Positions 34,318-44,979 of a DNA stretch of 64,000 nt are shown in pieces (positions within the stretch are counted from its first letter, which is position 1; every line of letters begins with the position of its first letter). This DNA comes from a bacterium (GTDB taxonomy: Bacteria; Planctomycetota; JAFGQW01): assembly GCA_030426805.1 (NCBI GenBank), contig JAUHXU010000002.1, positions 744,001 to 808,000 on the forward strand, written 5' to 3'. Below the pieces are notes generated by a model. That model ran no database searches, was not told the origin of the DNA, and worked only from the letters and a program-made list of their open reading frames with translations. The position numbers and the translations under genes were made by a program.

Positions 34318-35568
34318 CTACGGCGTGAGCTGGACCTGGGTCAGCGTGGACAGCGCGATCAGGGCGCCCGACTGCACGCCGGTCTGCGCGAAGAACGAGA
34401 AGCCGGCGAGCGGCCCGACGTTCGGAATCGCGATCGGGAACAGTCGGTAGCGTCCGTCGACGACGCTCAGCGCGCCGGTCGTGCCACCCACCGGGAAGAT
34501 CAGCGTGCCGAGGTTGACCTCGAGGCCGCCGGTCACGCCGGGGATCGCGAGCGGCGCCGGCAGCTTACCCGTCGTCAGGAAGATCTGTCCGAGTGCGCCG
34601 GGGTCGTGGCGGCAGGAGACGTTCATCGTCGTGCCGATGCGCACGCCGGTGACGCCGTTCTGCACGCCGAGTACGCCCGGTCCCTCGACCAGCGTGAGCG
34701 GCCGGATTCGGCGCGCCTCGGTGATCATGCCCGCGGAGTTCTGCGTGAAGTAGAACGCGAAGCCGTCCGGGCCCCATTGACCGTTCTGTTCCCAGCCGGT
34801 CGTGTTCAGTTCCTGCAGGTTGACCGGTGCGCTCCAGGCAGCGGTCCGGCTCTCGCGCGTGATCATCCACATGTCCGACGAGCCGAGACCGCCCGGTCGA
34901 TCCGACGACCAGATCAGCGCGAGCCCGTCGGGCGAGATCGCGGGCGAGTGGTCGATGTTCGTCGAGATCGCGGCGGGCAACGCGCCCTGCACGGTCCACG
35001 ACGTCGATCCCTTGCTCGGGCGCGTCGCCCAGTAGATCGCGCCGGCGCTCGCGGAGTCGGGCGCGACCCAGTAGAGCTCGAGGCCGTCGGCCGTGACCGT
35101 CGGGTCGTCCTCGCTGCTGGCGCTGTTGATCGACAGGCTCACACCGGTGCTCCAGGGCGCCGTGGGCGTCGCGCGCGAGAAGTACCAGATGTCGTTGAGC
35201 CCCTGGCCGCCGGCGCGACTGCTCGCGATGAACGCTTCGAGGTCGTCGCCCTGGACGTCGAGGTAGTCCTCGTTGCCCGTCGAGTTGAGCCCGACCTCCT
35301 CGGTGAGGTTGCCCCACGCCGCGGTGAGGTCGGTCCGCGTGACGCTCCACACACACGAGCCGGCATTGCTGCTGACCCGGTTGGACGCGAAGTAGAGCTT
35401 CAGGCCGTCGTCGGTCAGCGCCGGCGCGATGTCCTGCGACGACGTGTTCACGAGCGTCGACGGGATCTGGACCGGCATGCGAAACAGCGACGTGTAGGAC
35501 TGGGCGGGCGCCGAGGCACCGGCGGTGGCCAGCGCCACGAAGGCGAGCGTCCGAACGGACTTGATCAT
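34318..35568 (-). CDS. Secreted PD40 beta-propeller protein (copy 1)
   Basis: 416 residues; ATG 35568 follows GGAGAGTAGCAAG. A signal peptide (VRTLAFVALATAGASAPAQ) precedes WD40-like PD40 repeats with APALTDDGLKLYFASNR, DDPTVTADGLELYWVAP and HSPAISPDGLALIWSSDRPGG, as in TolB-type propellers. The last 110 residues are the beta-rich C-terminal module shared with the other secreted proteins of the window (LEVNLGTLIFPVGGTTG, PLAGFSFFAQTGVQSG). Its neighbour at 35654 is a clear paralog, 85 bp away and same strand, so probably cotranscribed. Ligand or partner unknown. Confidence 0.85.
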   Translation of the reverse strand: MIKSVRTLAFVALATAGASAPAQSYTSLFRMPVQIPSTLVNTSSQDIAPALTDDGLKLYFASNRVSSNAGSCVWSVTRTDLTAAWGNLTEEVGLNSTGNEDYLDVQGDDLEAFIASSRAGGQGLNDIWYFSRATPTAPWSTGVSLSINSASSEDDPTVTADGLELYWVAPDSASAGAIYWATRPSKGSTSWTVQGALPAAISTNIDHSPAISPDGLALIWSSDRPGGLGSSDMWMITRESRTAAWSAPVNLQELNTTGWEQNGQWGPDGFAFYFTQNSAGMITEARRIRPLTLVEGPGVLGVQNGVTGVRIGTTMNVSCRHDPGALGQIFLTTGKLPAPLAIPGVTGGLEVNLGTLIFPVGGTTGALSVVDGRYRLFPIAIPNVGPLAGFSFFAQTGVQSGALIALSTLTQVQLTP

Positions 35569-35653
35569 CTTGCTACTCTCCAGGATTCGGTGCGGGTACG
35601 GGGCGCGCCCCCGGATGGGGACGCGCCGTCGGTCGGTGGGGCCGCGTGCGGGC

Positions 35654-36925
35654 CTACGGCACGAACTGGACGGTCACGAGCGACGAGAGCGCCGCGAGGC
35701 TGCCCGATTGAGCGCCCGCCTGCGCGAAGAACGAGAAGCCGGCGAGCTGCGGCACGGTCGGCACCGGGATCGGCAGCAGCGAGAAGCGCCCGTTCGCGTT
35801 GTTGATCCCGCCGGTCGCGGCGGCGATCGGGAAGATCAGTGTCCCCGTGTTCACCTCGAGGCCACCGACGACGCCCGGCACGGCCAACGGCGCCGGCAGT
35901 CGCGCGAGTGACGTGAACACGATGCCGAGTGCGCCCGGGTCGTGACGGCACGAGAGCATCATCGTCGTCCCGAGCTTGACGCCGGTGACGCCGTTCTGGA
36001 CGCCGAGCACGCCGCTGCCCTCGACGAGCATCAGCGGGCGAATGCGGCGCGCCTCCCAGATCATGCCGTTGCCGTTTTGCGTGTACCAGTAGGTGAAGCC
36101 GTCCGGGCCGAACTGACCGTTGTGGTCCCAGCCCGCGGTGTTGAGTTCCTGGACGTTGACCGGCGTGGTCCACACCGTCGTCGCGCGACTCGGCCGCGTG
36201 CACATCCACAGGTCCGACGAGCCGAGGCCGCCCGTGCGCGTCGACGAGAAGATCAGCGTCAACCCGTCGGGCGAGACGCTCGCCGAGTGGTCCTGCGCGG
36301 TCGACACGGCCGCCGGCACGACGCCCATGTTCGTCCACACGGTCGACGCGTTGTTCGGGCGCGTCGCCCAGTAGATCGCCGCCGCGCTTGTGTCGGGCGC
36401 GACCCAGTAGAGCTCGAGGCCGTCGGCGGTCACCGACGGGTCGTCCTCGAACGTCGACAGGTTGATCGTGAGGTTCGTCGCGGTCGTCCACGGCGAGCTC
36501 GAGCTCGTGCGGTTGAACTGCCAGATGTCGCCGAGCCCCTGGCCGCCGGTGCGGTTCGTCGAGATGAACATCTCGAGGTCGTCACGCCGGATCCCGATGT
36601 AGTCCTCGTTGAGCGGCGAGTTCAGCGAGGTCTCGAACGCGAGGTTCGTCCACGGCGACGCGCGGTCGGGGCGCGTGACGCTCCAGACGTTGCGACCGGC
36701 GAGCGAGCTGAGCGACGTCGGTGCGGCGCGACTGCTCGTCCAGTAGAGCGTCAGGCCGTCGCCGGAGAGCGCCGGCGCGTAGTCGGTCGACGTCGAGTTG
36801 ACGAGGGTCGTGGTCAGCTGCACCGCGGGGCGGAAGATCGACGTGTAGGTCTGTGCCGTGCCGGCGGCGCCGATGGCCGCACTCAGGCCGACCGTACACG
36901 CGAGCGTACGGAACGCGATTCTCAT
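35654..36925 (-). CDS. Secreted PD40 beta-propeller protein (copy 2)
   Basis: 423 residues from ATG 36925 with GGAGAG 4 nt upstream. Signal peptide RTLACTVGLSAAIGAAGTAQ. PD40-type repeats are visible in YAPALSGDGLTLYWTSSR, DDPSVTADGLELYWVAP and HSASVSPDGLTLIFSSTR. The segment VLGVQNGVTGVKLGTTM and the C-terminal module align with the 34318 gene over the whole length, so the pair arose by tandem duplication. The open frame extends to 38227 but is antisense to the protease gene there. Extracellular location is inferred; function unknown. Confidence 0.85.
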   Translation of the reverse strand: MRIAFRTLACTVGLSAAIGAAGTAQTYTSIFRPAVQLTTTLVNSTSTDYAPALSGDGLTLYWTSSRAAPTSLSSLAGRNVWSVTRPDRASPWTNLAFETSLNSPLNEDYIGIRRDDLEMFISTNRTGGQGLGDIWQFNRTSSSSPWTTATNLTINLSTFEDDPSVTADGLELYWVAPDTSAAAIYWATRPNNASTVWTNMGVVPAAVSTAQDHSASVSPDGLTLIFSSTRTGGLGSSDLWMCTRPSRATTVWTTPVNVQELNTAGWDHNGQFGPDGFTYWYTQNGNGMIWEARRIRPLMLVEGSGVLGVQNGVTGVKLGTTMMLSCRHDPGALGIVFTSLARLPAPLAVPGVVGGLEVNTGTLIFPIAAATGGINNANGRFSLLPIPVPTVPQLAGFSFFAQAGAQSGSLAALSSLVTVQFVP

Positions 36926-37225
36926 GCTACTCTCCACGGCCCGCCGCCGGCGTCGGCGGACCGGTGAGGGACGCGGCGCCCGCGCGGTTTGATTGCGCGG
37001 ACGAGTGCCGGTCGCAAGCCACTCTCCATCGTCGGCTTCGTCCGGCCGTCCCTCGTGCCGGCGCGAAACCTGACGCAAGCTCTCACACCCCGTGATTGTA
37101 GCGGAATCGGAGTGCAGACGCCACGCGGTGGAGGCGTCGGTGGTGCGGTGGTATAACAGCGCGGGGCGCCGGTGGGCGGCAGCCCGGCCCCGCGCGAACG
37201 GCGCGAAACGGCGAACGGAGCAGCG
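36926..37225. other. 300-bp divergent intergenic region
   Basis: No gene is seen. A plus-strand TATAAC (37152-37157) about 68 bp before the protease ATG and a minus-strand TACAAT (37100-37095) toward the PD40 unit are possible -10 boxes. Neither has a good -35 partner. A GACGCCACGCGGTGGAGGCGTC hairpin (37117-37138) lies between them. Confidence 0.4.
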
Positions 37226-38578
37226 ATGAAGGCGAACCCCCTTGTCGTCTATTTGGTGCCGATCGCGCTCGTCGCAGTCGCACTCGTCGTGACGCTCGTC
37301 TCGATTCGGCCCCCGGCGGATCGGCGGATCGAGGATGCGCTGATGCTCGAGGTGATCGACCTCGTGCAGGATCACTACGTCGAGCCGCGAGAACGGGACG
37401 CGCTCGTCCACGATGCGATCCGCGGGATCATCCGGCGCCTCGACCGCCACTCCGACTTCCTCGACAAGCAGGCGGCCAAGGCGGCCGACGAAGAGACCGA
37501 GGGACGATTCGGCGGGCTCGGCGTCCACGTCAGCACGCGGTGGAGCCTGCGCGACAAGGCGATCACGATCTTGCGGCCGTTTCGCGCCGGCCCCGCGATC
37601 GAGGGCGGTGTCCTCCCGCGCGACCGGATCGTCGCCGTCGACGGTGCGCGGGTGCCGCCGATCGACTCGAGGCGGACGCTCGCGCGTGAGTTGCGGCGCA
37701 TCAAGGGCGTCGTCGGCACGTCGGTCCGCCTGACGCTCGCGCGCGACGACAACGACGGCGTGCGCGAGTTGGACGTCACGCTGGAGCGTCGCGAAGTCGA
37801 CGTCGAGTCGGTCGTCGCGACGCGCTTGATCGATCCGACGAACCGCATCGGCTACTTCCGGATCACGGCGTTCAAGGAACGCACGGCGGCCGAGGTCGAT
37901 GCCGCGCTCGTGAAGCTCGGCGCAGCGTCGCTCGGCGGGCTCGTGATCGACCTGCGCAACAACGGCGGGGGACTGCTCAACCAGGCGTGCGCGGTGGCCG
38001 ATCGCTTCCTCGATCGCGGGTTGATCGTCAGCACGCGCGGCCGCCACCCGGACGACACGAGCGAAGAGCACGCCGATCGCGAGGTCGCACTGTCGCCGGC
38101 GATCCCGATCGTCGTGCTGATCAACCGCGGCAGCGCGAGTGCGTCGGAGGCGCTGGCCGGCGCACTGCAGGACCACGGGCGTGCGGTCGTCGTCGGCGAA
38201 CGGTCGTACGGCAAGGGCGTCGTGCAATCGGTCTATCGGCTCGGTCGGACGCGCACGAGCTTGAAGATCACGACGTCGCGCTACTACACGCCGGCCGGGC
38301 GCTGCATCGAGCGCGAGCGGGGCGCCGGGCAGGGGGGCTACGCGGGCGGGATCCTGCCGGACGTCGTCGTCGTGTTCGACGACGCGACCGAAGACGCGGT
38401 GTTCGCCGACGGTGGCGAGTGGACGCGTTGGCTCGCCGACGAGGTGGATCCACGCACGCCGCCACCGCCGCCCGTCGTACCGAACTCGCGCGACACGCAG
38501 CTCGCGACGGCTCGTAGCGTGCTCGCGGGCGACTACCGACTCGGCCGCGCGAGCGACGTGCCGGCCTCGAACGGATGA
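37226..38578 (+). CDS. S41 C-terminal processing peptidase (CtpA type)
   Basis: 450 residues, ATG 37226 after GGAG. An uncleaved N-terminal membrane anchor (VVYLVPIALVAVALVVTLVS) leads to a PDZ domain (GVHVSTRWSLRDKAITIL...VLPRDRIVAVDGARV) and the S41 core. Substrate-groove and catalytic elements are GYFRITAFKERTAAEV, LVIDLRNNGGGLL, INRGSASASEALAGAL (nucleophile Ser) and GERSYGKGVVQ (Lys). It acts in the periplasm, probably in protein quality control. It is the first gene of a six-gene run of overlapping or adjacent genes ending with cdsA. Its end overlaps tsaD by ATGA. Confidence 0.92.
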   Translation: MKANPLVVYLVPIALVAVALVVTLVSIRPPADRRIEDALMLEVIDLVQDHYVEPRERDALVHDAIRGIIRRLDRHSDFLDKQAAKAADEETEGRFGGLGVHVSTRWSLRDKAITILRPFRAGPAIEGGVLPRDRIVAVDGARVPPIDSRRTLARELRRIKGVVGTSVRLTLARDDNDGVRELDVTLERREVDVESVVATRLIDPTNRIGYFRITAFKERTAAEVDAALVKLGAASLGGLVIDLRNNGGGLLNQACAVADRFLDRGLIVSTRGRHPDDTSEEHADREVALSPAIPIVVLINRGSASASEALAGALQDHGRAVVVGERSYGKGVVQSVYRLGRTRTSLKITTSRYYTPAGRCIERERGAGQGGYAGGILPDVVVVFDDATEDAVFADGGEWTRWLADEVDPRTPPPPPVVPNSRDTQLATARSVLAGDYRLGRASDVPASNG

Positions 38579-39603
38579 GCGCGATGCGGGTTCTCGGGAT
38601 CGACACTTCGTGCGACGAGACGGCGGTCGCGATCGTCGACGACGGGGTGCGGATCCGGTCCAACATCGTCGCGTCGCAGACCGCGGTGCACGAGGCGTTC
38701 GCCGGCGTCGTGCCGGAGCTGGCCTCCCGCGCGCACCTCGACGCGTTCCTGCCGATCCTCGAGCGCGCGCTCGAAGAGGCGTCCTGCACGATGGACGACG
38801 TCGACGCGATCGCCGTCACGAACACCCCGGGGCTCGTCGGTGCATTGCTCGTCGGACTCACCGCGGCGAAGACGCTCGCGTGGCTGCACGACAAGCCGCT
38901 CGTCGCGGTCAACCACGTCGAGGCGCACCTCTACGCCGCGCGGCTCGACGAGGACGGGCCGGTCGACCCGGTCGTCGGTCTGATCGCATCCGGCGGACAC
39001 ACCTGTCTGATGCGCGCCGACGGGCCGACGGCGATCGAGTTGATCGGCAGCACGATCGACGACGCGGCCGGGGAGGCGTTCGACAAGGCGGCCGCGATGC
39101 TCGGGCTCGGGTTTCCCGGCGGCAAGGCGATCGACGACGCCGCACGGGACGGCGACCCGACGCGCTTCGATTTCCCGCGCACGCTGCTCGCACGGGACTC
39201 CCTCGACTTCAGCTTCAGTGGGCTCAAGACCGCGGTCCTCTACGCGGCGAAGGGGCCGAACGCGCGGCGCCGGGCCCCGCTGCTCGCCGACGTGCGCGTC
39301 GAGGACGTCGCCGCGAGCTTCCAACGCGCGGTGGTCGACGTGCTGATCGAGAAGCTCGACCGGGCGGTGCGCCGCGAGCGGCCCCGGTCGGTCGTCATCG
39401 GCGGCGGGGTCGCCGCGAATCGGGAGCTGCGCGCGCGTGCGACCGAATGGGCCTCCGGCACGGGGGTCGCGCTTCACGTCCCGCCGATCGCGCTCTGTGT
39501 CGACAACGCGGCGATGATCGCCGGACTCGGGTATCACCACGCGGTGGCCGGCAACGTCGCCGACCTCGAACTCGATGCCGACCCGACCCCGATCCGGCGG
39601 TGA
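38575..39603 (+). CDS. tsaD: TsaD, tRNA t6A37 threonylcarbamoyltransferase
   Basis: 342 residues of the usual length. Kae1/TsaD hallmarks are GIDTSCDETAVAIV, VPELASRAHL, the metal-binding HVEAH (family HxxAH type), GLIASGGHTCL, GSTIDDAAGEAFDKAAAMLGLGFPGG and the final GGGVAANRELR...CVDNAAMIAG. It forms the essential t6A modification on ANN-decoding tRNAs together with TsaB, TsaE and TsaC, none of which is in the window. Confidence 0.96.
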   Translation: MSAMRVLGIDTSCDETAVAIVDDGVRIRSNIVASQTAVHEAFAGVVPELASRAHLDAFLPILERALEEASCTMDDVDAIAVTNTPGLVGALLVGLTAAKTLAWLHDKPLVAVNHVEAHLYAARLDEDGPVDPVVGLIASGGHTCLMRADGPTAIELIGSTIDDAAGEAFDKAAAMLGLGFPGGKAIDDAARDGDPTRFDFPRTLLARDSLDFSFSGLKTAVLYAAKGPNARRRAPLLADVRVEDVAASFQRAVVDVLIEKLDRAVRRERPRSVVIGGGVAANRELRARATEWASGTGVALHVPPIALCVDNAAMIAGLGYHHAVAGNVADLELDADPTPIRR

Positions 39604-39607
39604 CATC

Positions 39608-40365
39608 GTGAACGACGACGACCTGCGCCGGATGCTCGAGCGGGTGCGCGACGGCGGCGTCGACGTGGACGACGCGGTGGCCCGGCTGCGCGCGGGCGCG
39701 GAGCCGGTCGAGCGCCTCGGCTTCGCCGAGATCGATCACGACCGCGCGCGCCGGTGCGGGTTTCCGGAGGTGATCTACGGGGCGGGCAAGACGCCCGAGG
39801 AGATCGCGGCGATCGCGGAGCGCCTTTGGGCCCGCGGCGACCGGCTGCTCTGCACGCGGGCCGAGCCCGCCGCCTACGAGGCCGTCCGCGCGGTCGTTCC
39901 CGATGCCCGCTACGAAGCGCGTGCGCGCGTGATCCACGCCCGGCGCGGCGACGAGCCCGTCGGCGAGGGCCTCGTCGCGATCGTCGCCGCGGGCACGGCC
40001 GATCTGCCGGTGGCCGAAGAGGCGCGTCTGACGGCGCGCCTCATGGACGCTCGGGTCGAAACCTACTACGACGTAGGGGTTGCCGGCGTGCACCGCGTGC
40101 TGGCTCACGCGTCGCGGCTGCGCGACGCGCGGGCGCTCGTGGTCGTCGCCGGAATGGAAGGGGCGCTTCCGAGCGTCACCGGCGGGTTGGTCGACCGGCC
40201 GGTCGTCGCGGTGCCGACGAGCGTCGGCTACGGGGCGAACTTCGGTGGCCTTTCGGCACTGCTCGGGATGTTGAACTCGTGCGCGGCCAACGTGTGCGTC
40301 GTCAACATCGACAACGGCTTCGGCGGCGGATACGTGGCCGCCTTGATCAATCGAGGACGGGACGA

Positions 40366-40375
<10 letters not shown>
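39608..40375 (+). CDS. larB: LarB, nickel-pincer cofactor synthesis carboxylase/hydrolase
   Basis: 255 residues from GTG 39608, four bases after tsaD; an ATG at 39575 inside tsaD is possible but less likely. LarB features are GFPEVIYGAGKTPEEIAAI near residue 50 and the PurE-like half: GTADLPVAEEARLTA, YDVGVAGVHRVL, VVVAGMEGALPSVTGGLV, VPTSVGYGANFGGLSALLGMLNSCA and VVNIDNGFGGGYVAA. LarB carboxylates nicotinate adenine dinucleotide for the lactate racemase cofactor. LarC and LarE are not nearby, which is common for dispersed lar genes. Confidence 0.92.
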
Positions 40376-41633
<1,258 letters not shown>

Positions 41634-41637
<4 letters not shown>

Positions 41638-42374
41638 ACGCGCCCCCCGTCGCGACACCGACGTTCACCCGGTTGCCGCGGCACATCGCGATCGTGATGG
41701 ACGGCAACGGGCGCTGGGCGCAGCAGCGCGGCCGGCGGCGGAGCGTCGGGCACCGGGTCGGGGCGCGCAGCATTCGCGAGATCACCGAGGAGTGTGCTCG
41801 GCTCGGTGTCGAGCGGCTGACGCTCTACGCGTTCAGCGCCGAGAACTGGAAGCGTCCGAAGCCCGAGATCCGCTTCCTGATGAACCTGCTCGCGCGCTAC
41901 CTCGTCAAGGAGCGCGGCACGATCCTCGACAACAACGTGCAACTCGCGGCGATCGGGCGGATCGGGGAGTTGCCGGGGCTCGTGCAGCGACGGCTCGCCG
42001 AGTTGATCGACGTGTCGAGCCGCAACGACGGCCTGACGCTCTGCCTCGCACTCAACTACGGTGGGCGCACCGAGATCGTCGACGCGGCCCGTCGCGCGAT
42101 GCAACTCGCGAAGGACGACGCACTCGAGCCGGACGCGTTGGACGAGCGGACGTTTGCCGACCTGCTCTACGCCGGGCCGGGCGTCGCCGACCCGGATCTG
42201 CTGATCCGCACCGGCGGGGACTGTCGCGTCTCCAATTTCCTGCTGTGGGAGATCTCCTACGCCGAGATCTACGTGACCGACACGCAGTGGCCGGACTTCC
42301 GCGCCCCGGCGTTGCACGCGGCGATCCGCGAGTTCGAGCGGCGCGATCGCCGCTTCGGCGGGCTCAACGACTGA
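41634..42374 (+). CDS. uppS: UppS, undecaprenyl diphosphate synthase
   Basis: 246 residues, GTG start in a GTGA overlap with purA. Motifs: HIAIVMDGNGRWAQQRG (catalytic Asp), GHRVGARSIREI, LTLYAFSAENWKRP, ALNYGGRTEIVDA, PDLLIRTGGDCRVSNFLLWE and YAEIYVTDTQWPDF. It makes the C55 lipid carrier for cell-envelope sugars, which also serves GT-C enzymes such as those at 4209, 6214 and 53406. It shares a TGATG overlap with cdsA. Confidence 0.96.
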
Positions 42375-43168
42375 TGCCGACGCGAATCGTCTACGGGCTC
42401 GTCGTCGTCGCGGCGCTCGTCACGCTCTTCCTCCTGGACCGATCCGCGGACGGGTGGCTGCTCGCGGGGCTCGTCGTCGCCGCGGCGTGCCTCGGTCTGC
42501 GCGAGCTGTTCCGCCTGCTGCCCCCGGTCGAACCGGCCGTGCGGATCGCGGTGTTCGCCACCGCGGTCGCGACGATCCTCGCACCGATGGCCGGGTGGTC
42601 GATCGCCGGGGTATTTGCGGCGCCGATCGCGATCGCACTCGCGTCGCTCGCGGGGCCGGATCCGCGGCGCTCGGTCTCCTCGCTGACGACTGGGTTGGCC
42701 GCGTGGATCTACCTCGGGCTGTTTCCCGCCGCGTTCGTGTGCCTTCGCCAGTTCGGGCTCGACGGGTGGGGGCTCGTCGCGACGGCGCTCGTCGCGACGA
42801 AGTGCGCCGACATCGGTGCCTACTTCACCGGCCGCGCGATCGGCAAGACGCCGCTCGTGCCGCGCCTGAGCCCGAAGAAGACCGTCGAAGGGTTGTGCGG
42901 GGGCCTCGCGCTCGCCGCCTTCGGGGGCTGGCTCGTCGCGAAGCCGCTCGGCGCGGTCGATTCGTTCGGCGCCCTCGAGGCGCTCGCGTTCGGCGCGGTG
43001 TTGGGCGCGGTCGGCACGCTCGGCGATCTCCTCGAGAGCCAGCTCAAGCGCGCCGCCGACGTCAAGGACTCCGGCTCCGTCCTCCCCGAGTTCGGCGGCA
43101 TCCTCGACATGATCGACAGCCCGCTGCTCACCGCCCCCGCGGCCTTGGCGTGGGTGATCCTCTTCTGA
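42374..43168 (+). CDS. cdsA: CdsA, phosphatidate cytidylyltransferase
   Basis: 264 residues with about seven membrane helices and the CDP-alcohol signature region TKCADIGAYFTGRAIGKTPL, LSPKKTVEG and near the end SQLKRAADVKDSGSVLPEFGGILDMIDS. The typical PGHGG block reads PEFGG here, a mild deviation. It makes CDP-diacylglycerol for phospholipids. It is the last gene of the housekeeping run; dispersed repeats follow immediately. Confidence 0.93.
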   Translation: MPTRIVYGLVVVAALVTLFLLDRSADGWLLAGLVVAAACLGLRELFRLLPPVEPAVRIAVFATAVATILAPMAGWSIAGVFAAPIAIALASLAGPDPRRSVSSLTTGLAAWIYLGLFPAAFVCLRQFGLDGWGLVATALVATKCADIGAYFTGRAIGKTPLVPRLSPKKTVEGLCGGLALAAFGGWLVAKPLGAVDSFGALEALAFGAVLGAVGTLGDLLESQLKRAADVKDSGSVLPEFGGILDMIDSPLLTAPAALAWVILF

Positions 43169-43470
43169 CGCTCGCTGCGGAGGATCTGTCCCATTCCGCG
43201 CCAGAATCGCGCCAGCGACCCCTCGCGCGTTCGTTCGTTGCGTTTGGCGGGCCGTTTCTGCACCCATTCACGCGATGCGTGCGCTTGGTGCGGTGATTCT
43301 GCACCCGATGCCGTTCATTGGCGGCGCTTTCAATGCACCTTGGTGCAACATCGGCCCGCGACCCGCAAGCATGCCGCGTGAGTGGTGCACAATCCGCCCG
43401 CCAATCGCACTCAAACCCGACGGGCCCGGCCGCCTCTCCCGAAAGCTCTCGATCCCGAGACCGAGATTGC
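43169..43470 (+). repeat. Dispersed non-coding repeat, copy B1
   Basis: It begins right after the cdsA stop with CTCGCTGCGGAGGATCTGTC. It continues with GCGTTTGGCGGGCCGTTTCT/GCACCCATTCACGCGATGCG, CAATGCACCTTGGTGCAACA and GCCGCGTGAGTGGTGCACAA, and ends CTCGATCCCGAGACCGAGAT. The core matches the inverted copy at 56380-56570 over about 150 bp. ORFs through it are not conserved in frame, so it is taken as non-coding. Confidence 0.85.
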
Positions 43471-43492
43471 GCGCTCGAGATGCGCGTTGACG

Positions 43493-43620
43493 TACAGCCT
43501 CGGCCTCCGGCTCGGAGCTCTCCTGGGGAGCCTCCCCTCCGCACCCCTCACCGCCGACGCCGGCACTTGGGGGGTGCGGCCGACGCCGACGGTGAGGGGC
43601 ACTCCGGGGAGGTGGCGGGC
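43493..43620 (+). repeat. Dispersed repeat, GC-rich module between B1 and B2
   Basis: About 125 bp with CTCGGCCTCCGGCTCGGAGC, GGGGAGCCTCCCCTCCG, a CACCGCCGACGCCGGCACTT block and GTGCGGCCGACGCCGACGGT, then CTCCGGGGAGGTGGCGGGC. The same module occurs inverted at 56571-56695. It contains several GC-rich palindromes (for example GGGGAGCCTCCCC). Confidence 0.8.
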
Positions 43621-43960
43621 TCGCTGCGACGGATCTGTTCCGTTTCGCGTCAGATTCGCGGCAGCGAGCTGGCGCGCGTTTGATCGTTGCGCTTGGCGGG
43701 CTGGTTTCTGCACCGGTTTTCGCGATGCGTGCGTTTGGCGAGGCGATCCTGCACCCGATCGACGTCGATGTCGGTGCTTCACGGGTGCATGGGTGCAAGA
43801 TGAAGCTGCCAAACGCAAACATGCCGCTTGCGTGGTGCACAATCCGCGCGCGAAGCGCATCCAAACCCAACGGGCCCCGCCACCTCCCCCGAAGCCCTGT
43901 CGGCGGGGACAGGGCAGAGGGGGAGGCCCCCGAAAGCTCTCGATCCCGAGACCGAGATGG
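43621..43960 (+). repeat. Dispersed non-coding repeat, copy B2
   Basis: A second copy of the B1/A type. It starts TCGCTGCGACGGATCTGTTC, then GTTGCGCTTGGCGGGCTGGT/TTCTGCACC, GGCGAGGCGATCCTGCACCC, ACATGCCGCTTGCGTGGTGC, GCGCGAAGCGCATCCAAACC and a final CTCGATCCCGAGACCGAGAT. A GC-rich hairpin insertion (near 43895-43930, GGGGACAGGGCAGAGGGGGA) separates the last two blocks. No gene is seen in 43169-44034. Confidence 0.85.
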
Positions 43961-44016
43961 CGGCTTGCGTAGACCCGTTCGTCTCCAGGTCGACTGCGGA
44001 ACCGGAACGGTCGGGC

Positions 44017-44025
44017 TGCTATACT
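44017..44025 (+). promoter_or_regulatory. Extended -10 box before phoH
   Basis: TGC followed by TATACT (44020-44025) is a TGn-extended -10 hexamer, only 9 bp from the ATG at 44035. A transcript from here would have almost no leader, and no SD is visible. Confidence 0.4.
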
Positions 44026-44034
44026 CCTCCGATC

Positions 44035-44979
44035 ATGGAGAAGGTCATCGAACTGCGCGGCCAGGAAGAGGAGCGGACGCTGCTCGGGCCTCGGGATGCG
44101 CACGTGCGCGCGATCCGCGAGCGCTTCGACGTCACGCTGGTCAGCCGGCGGCAGCGCCTGAAGATCGCCGGCGAGGCGGACGGGGTCGCCGGCGCCGCGA
44201 CGGTCGTCGCCGAGTTGCTGCGCCGGATCCGTCGACGCCAACCGGTCGACGCGGAACTCGTCGCGCAGCTCGTCTCCGGTGAAGGCGTCGCCGCCCACGC
44301 GCCGGGCAAGCCGGGCGGTGCGTTCATTCCGACGCCGCGCTCCGATGGGCAGGCCGCCTACTGGGAGCAGATGGCGAACAACGCGATCGTCCTCGTTCAC
44401 GGTCCGGCCGGCACCGGCAAGACGTTCCTCGCGGTCGCGAAGGCGGTGCAGCTGCTCCGCGCGGGGGAGGTGCGGCGGATCGTGCTCGTCCGTCCGGCGG
44501 TCGAGGCCGGCGAGAAGCTCGGCTTCCTGCCCGGCGACCTGCAGGCCAAGGTGAACCCCTACCTGCGGCCGTTGCACGATGCCCTCAACGACTGCCTCGG
44601 ATTCGATCAGACGCAGCGCTACACCGAGCGCGACGTGATCGAGATCGTGCCGCTGGCCTACATGCGCGGCCGCACGCTCGCCGAGTCGTTCATCATTCTC
44701 GACGAGGCGCAGAACACGACGCCCAAGCAGATGATGATGTTCCTGACGCGGATGGGCGAGGAGTCGCACATCGTCGTGACCGGCGACATCACGCAGGTCG
44801 ACCTGCCCCCGACCGAGCGCTCGGGGCTCGAGGACGCGCTCGATCGTCTCGACGACGTGAACGGCATCGGGATCGTCCGGCTCGGGATCGAGGACATCGT
44901 GCGCCACCCGCTCGTGCAGCGGATCGTCGACGCCTACACCGACGGCGGGACGGGACGGATCCGATCGTCGCGGAAGTGA
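44035..44979 (+). CDS. phoH: PhoH-like ATPase
   Basis: 314 residues from ATG 44035. A short N-terminal domain (RFDVTLVSRRQRLKIAG, KH-like) precedes the PhoH ATPase core: VHGPAGTGKTFLAVAKAV (Walker A), VLVRPAVEAGEKLGFLPGD, EIVPLAYMRGRTL, FIILDEAQNTTPKQMMMFLTRMG (Walker B) and VVTGDITQVDLP. It is cytoplasmic and probably an RNA-associated helicase-like ATPase. It pairs with ybeY (GTGA overlap), the usual neighbour in many bacteria, which supports a role in ribosome or RNA maturation. Confidence 0.94.
   Translation: MEKVIELRGQEEERTLLGPRDAHVRAIRERFDVTLVSRRQRLKIAGEADGVAGAATVVAELLRRIRRRQPVDAELVAQLVSGEGVAAHAPGKPGGAFIPTPRSDGQAAYWEQMANNAIVLVHGPAGTGKTFLAVAKAVQLLRAGEVRRIVLVRPAVEAGEKLGFLPGDLQAKVNPYLRPLHDALNDCLGFDQTQRYTERDVIEIVPLAYMRGRTLAESFIILDEAQNTTPKQMMMFLTRMGEESHIVVTGDITQVDLPPTERSGLEDALDRLDDVNGIGIVRLGIEDIVRHPLVQRIVDAYTDGGTGRIRSSRK

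Noticed and set aside
43169..44034. CRISPR array or insertion sequence
   Set aside because: The repeats are long, few and irregular, with no short spacers. No transposase gene or target-site duplication is visible.
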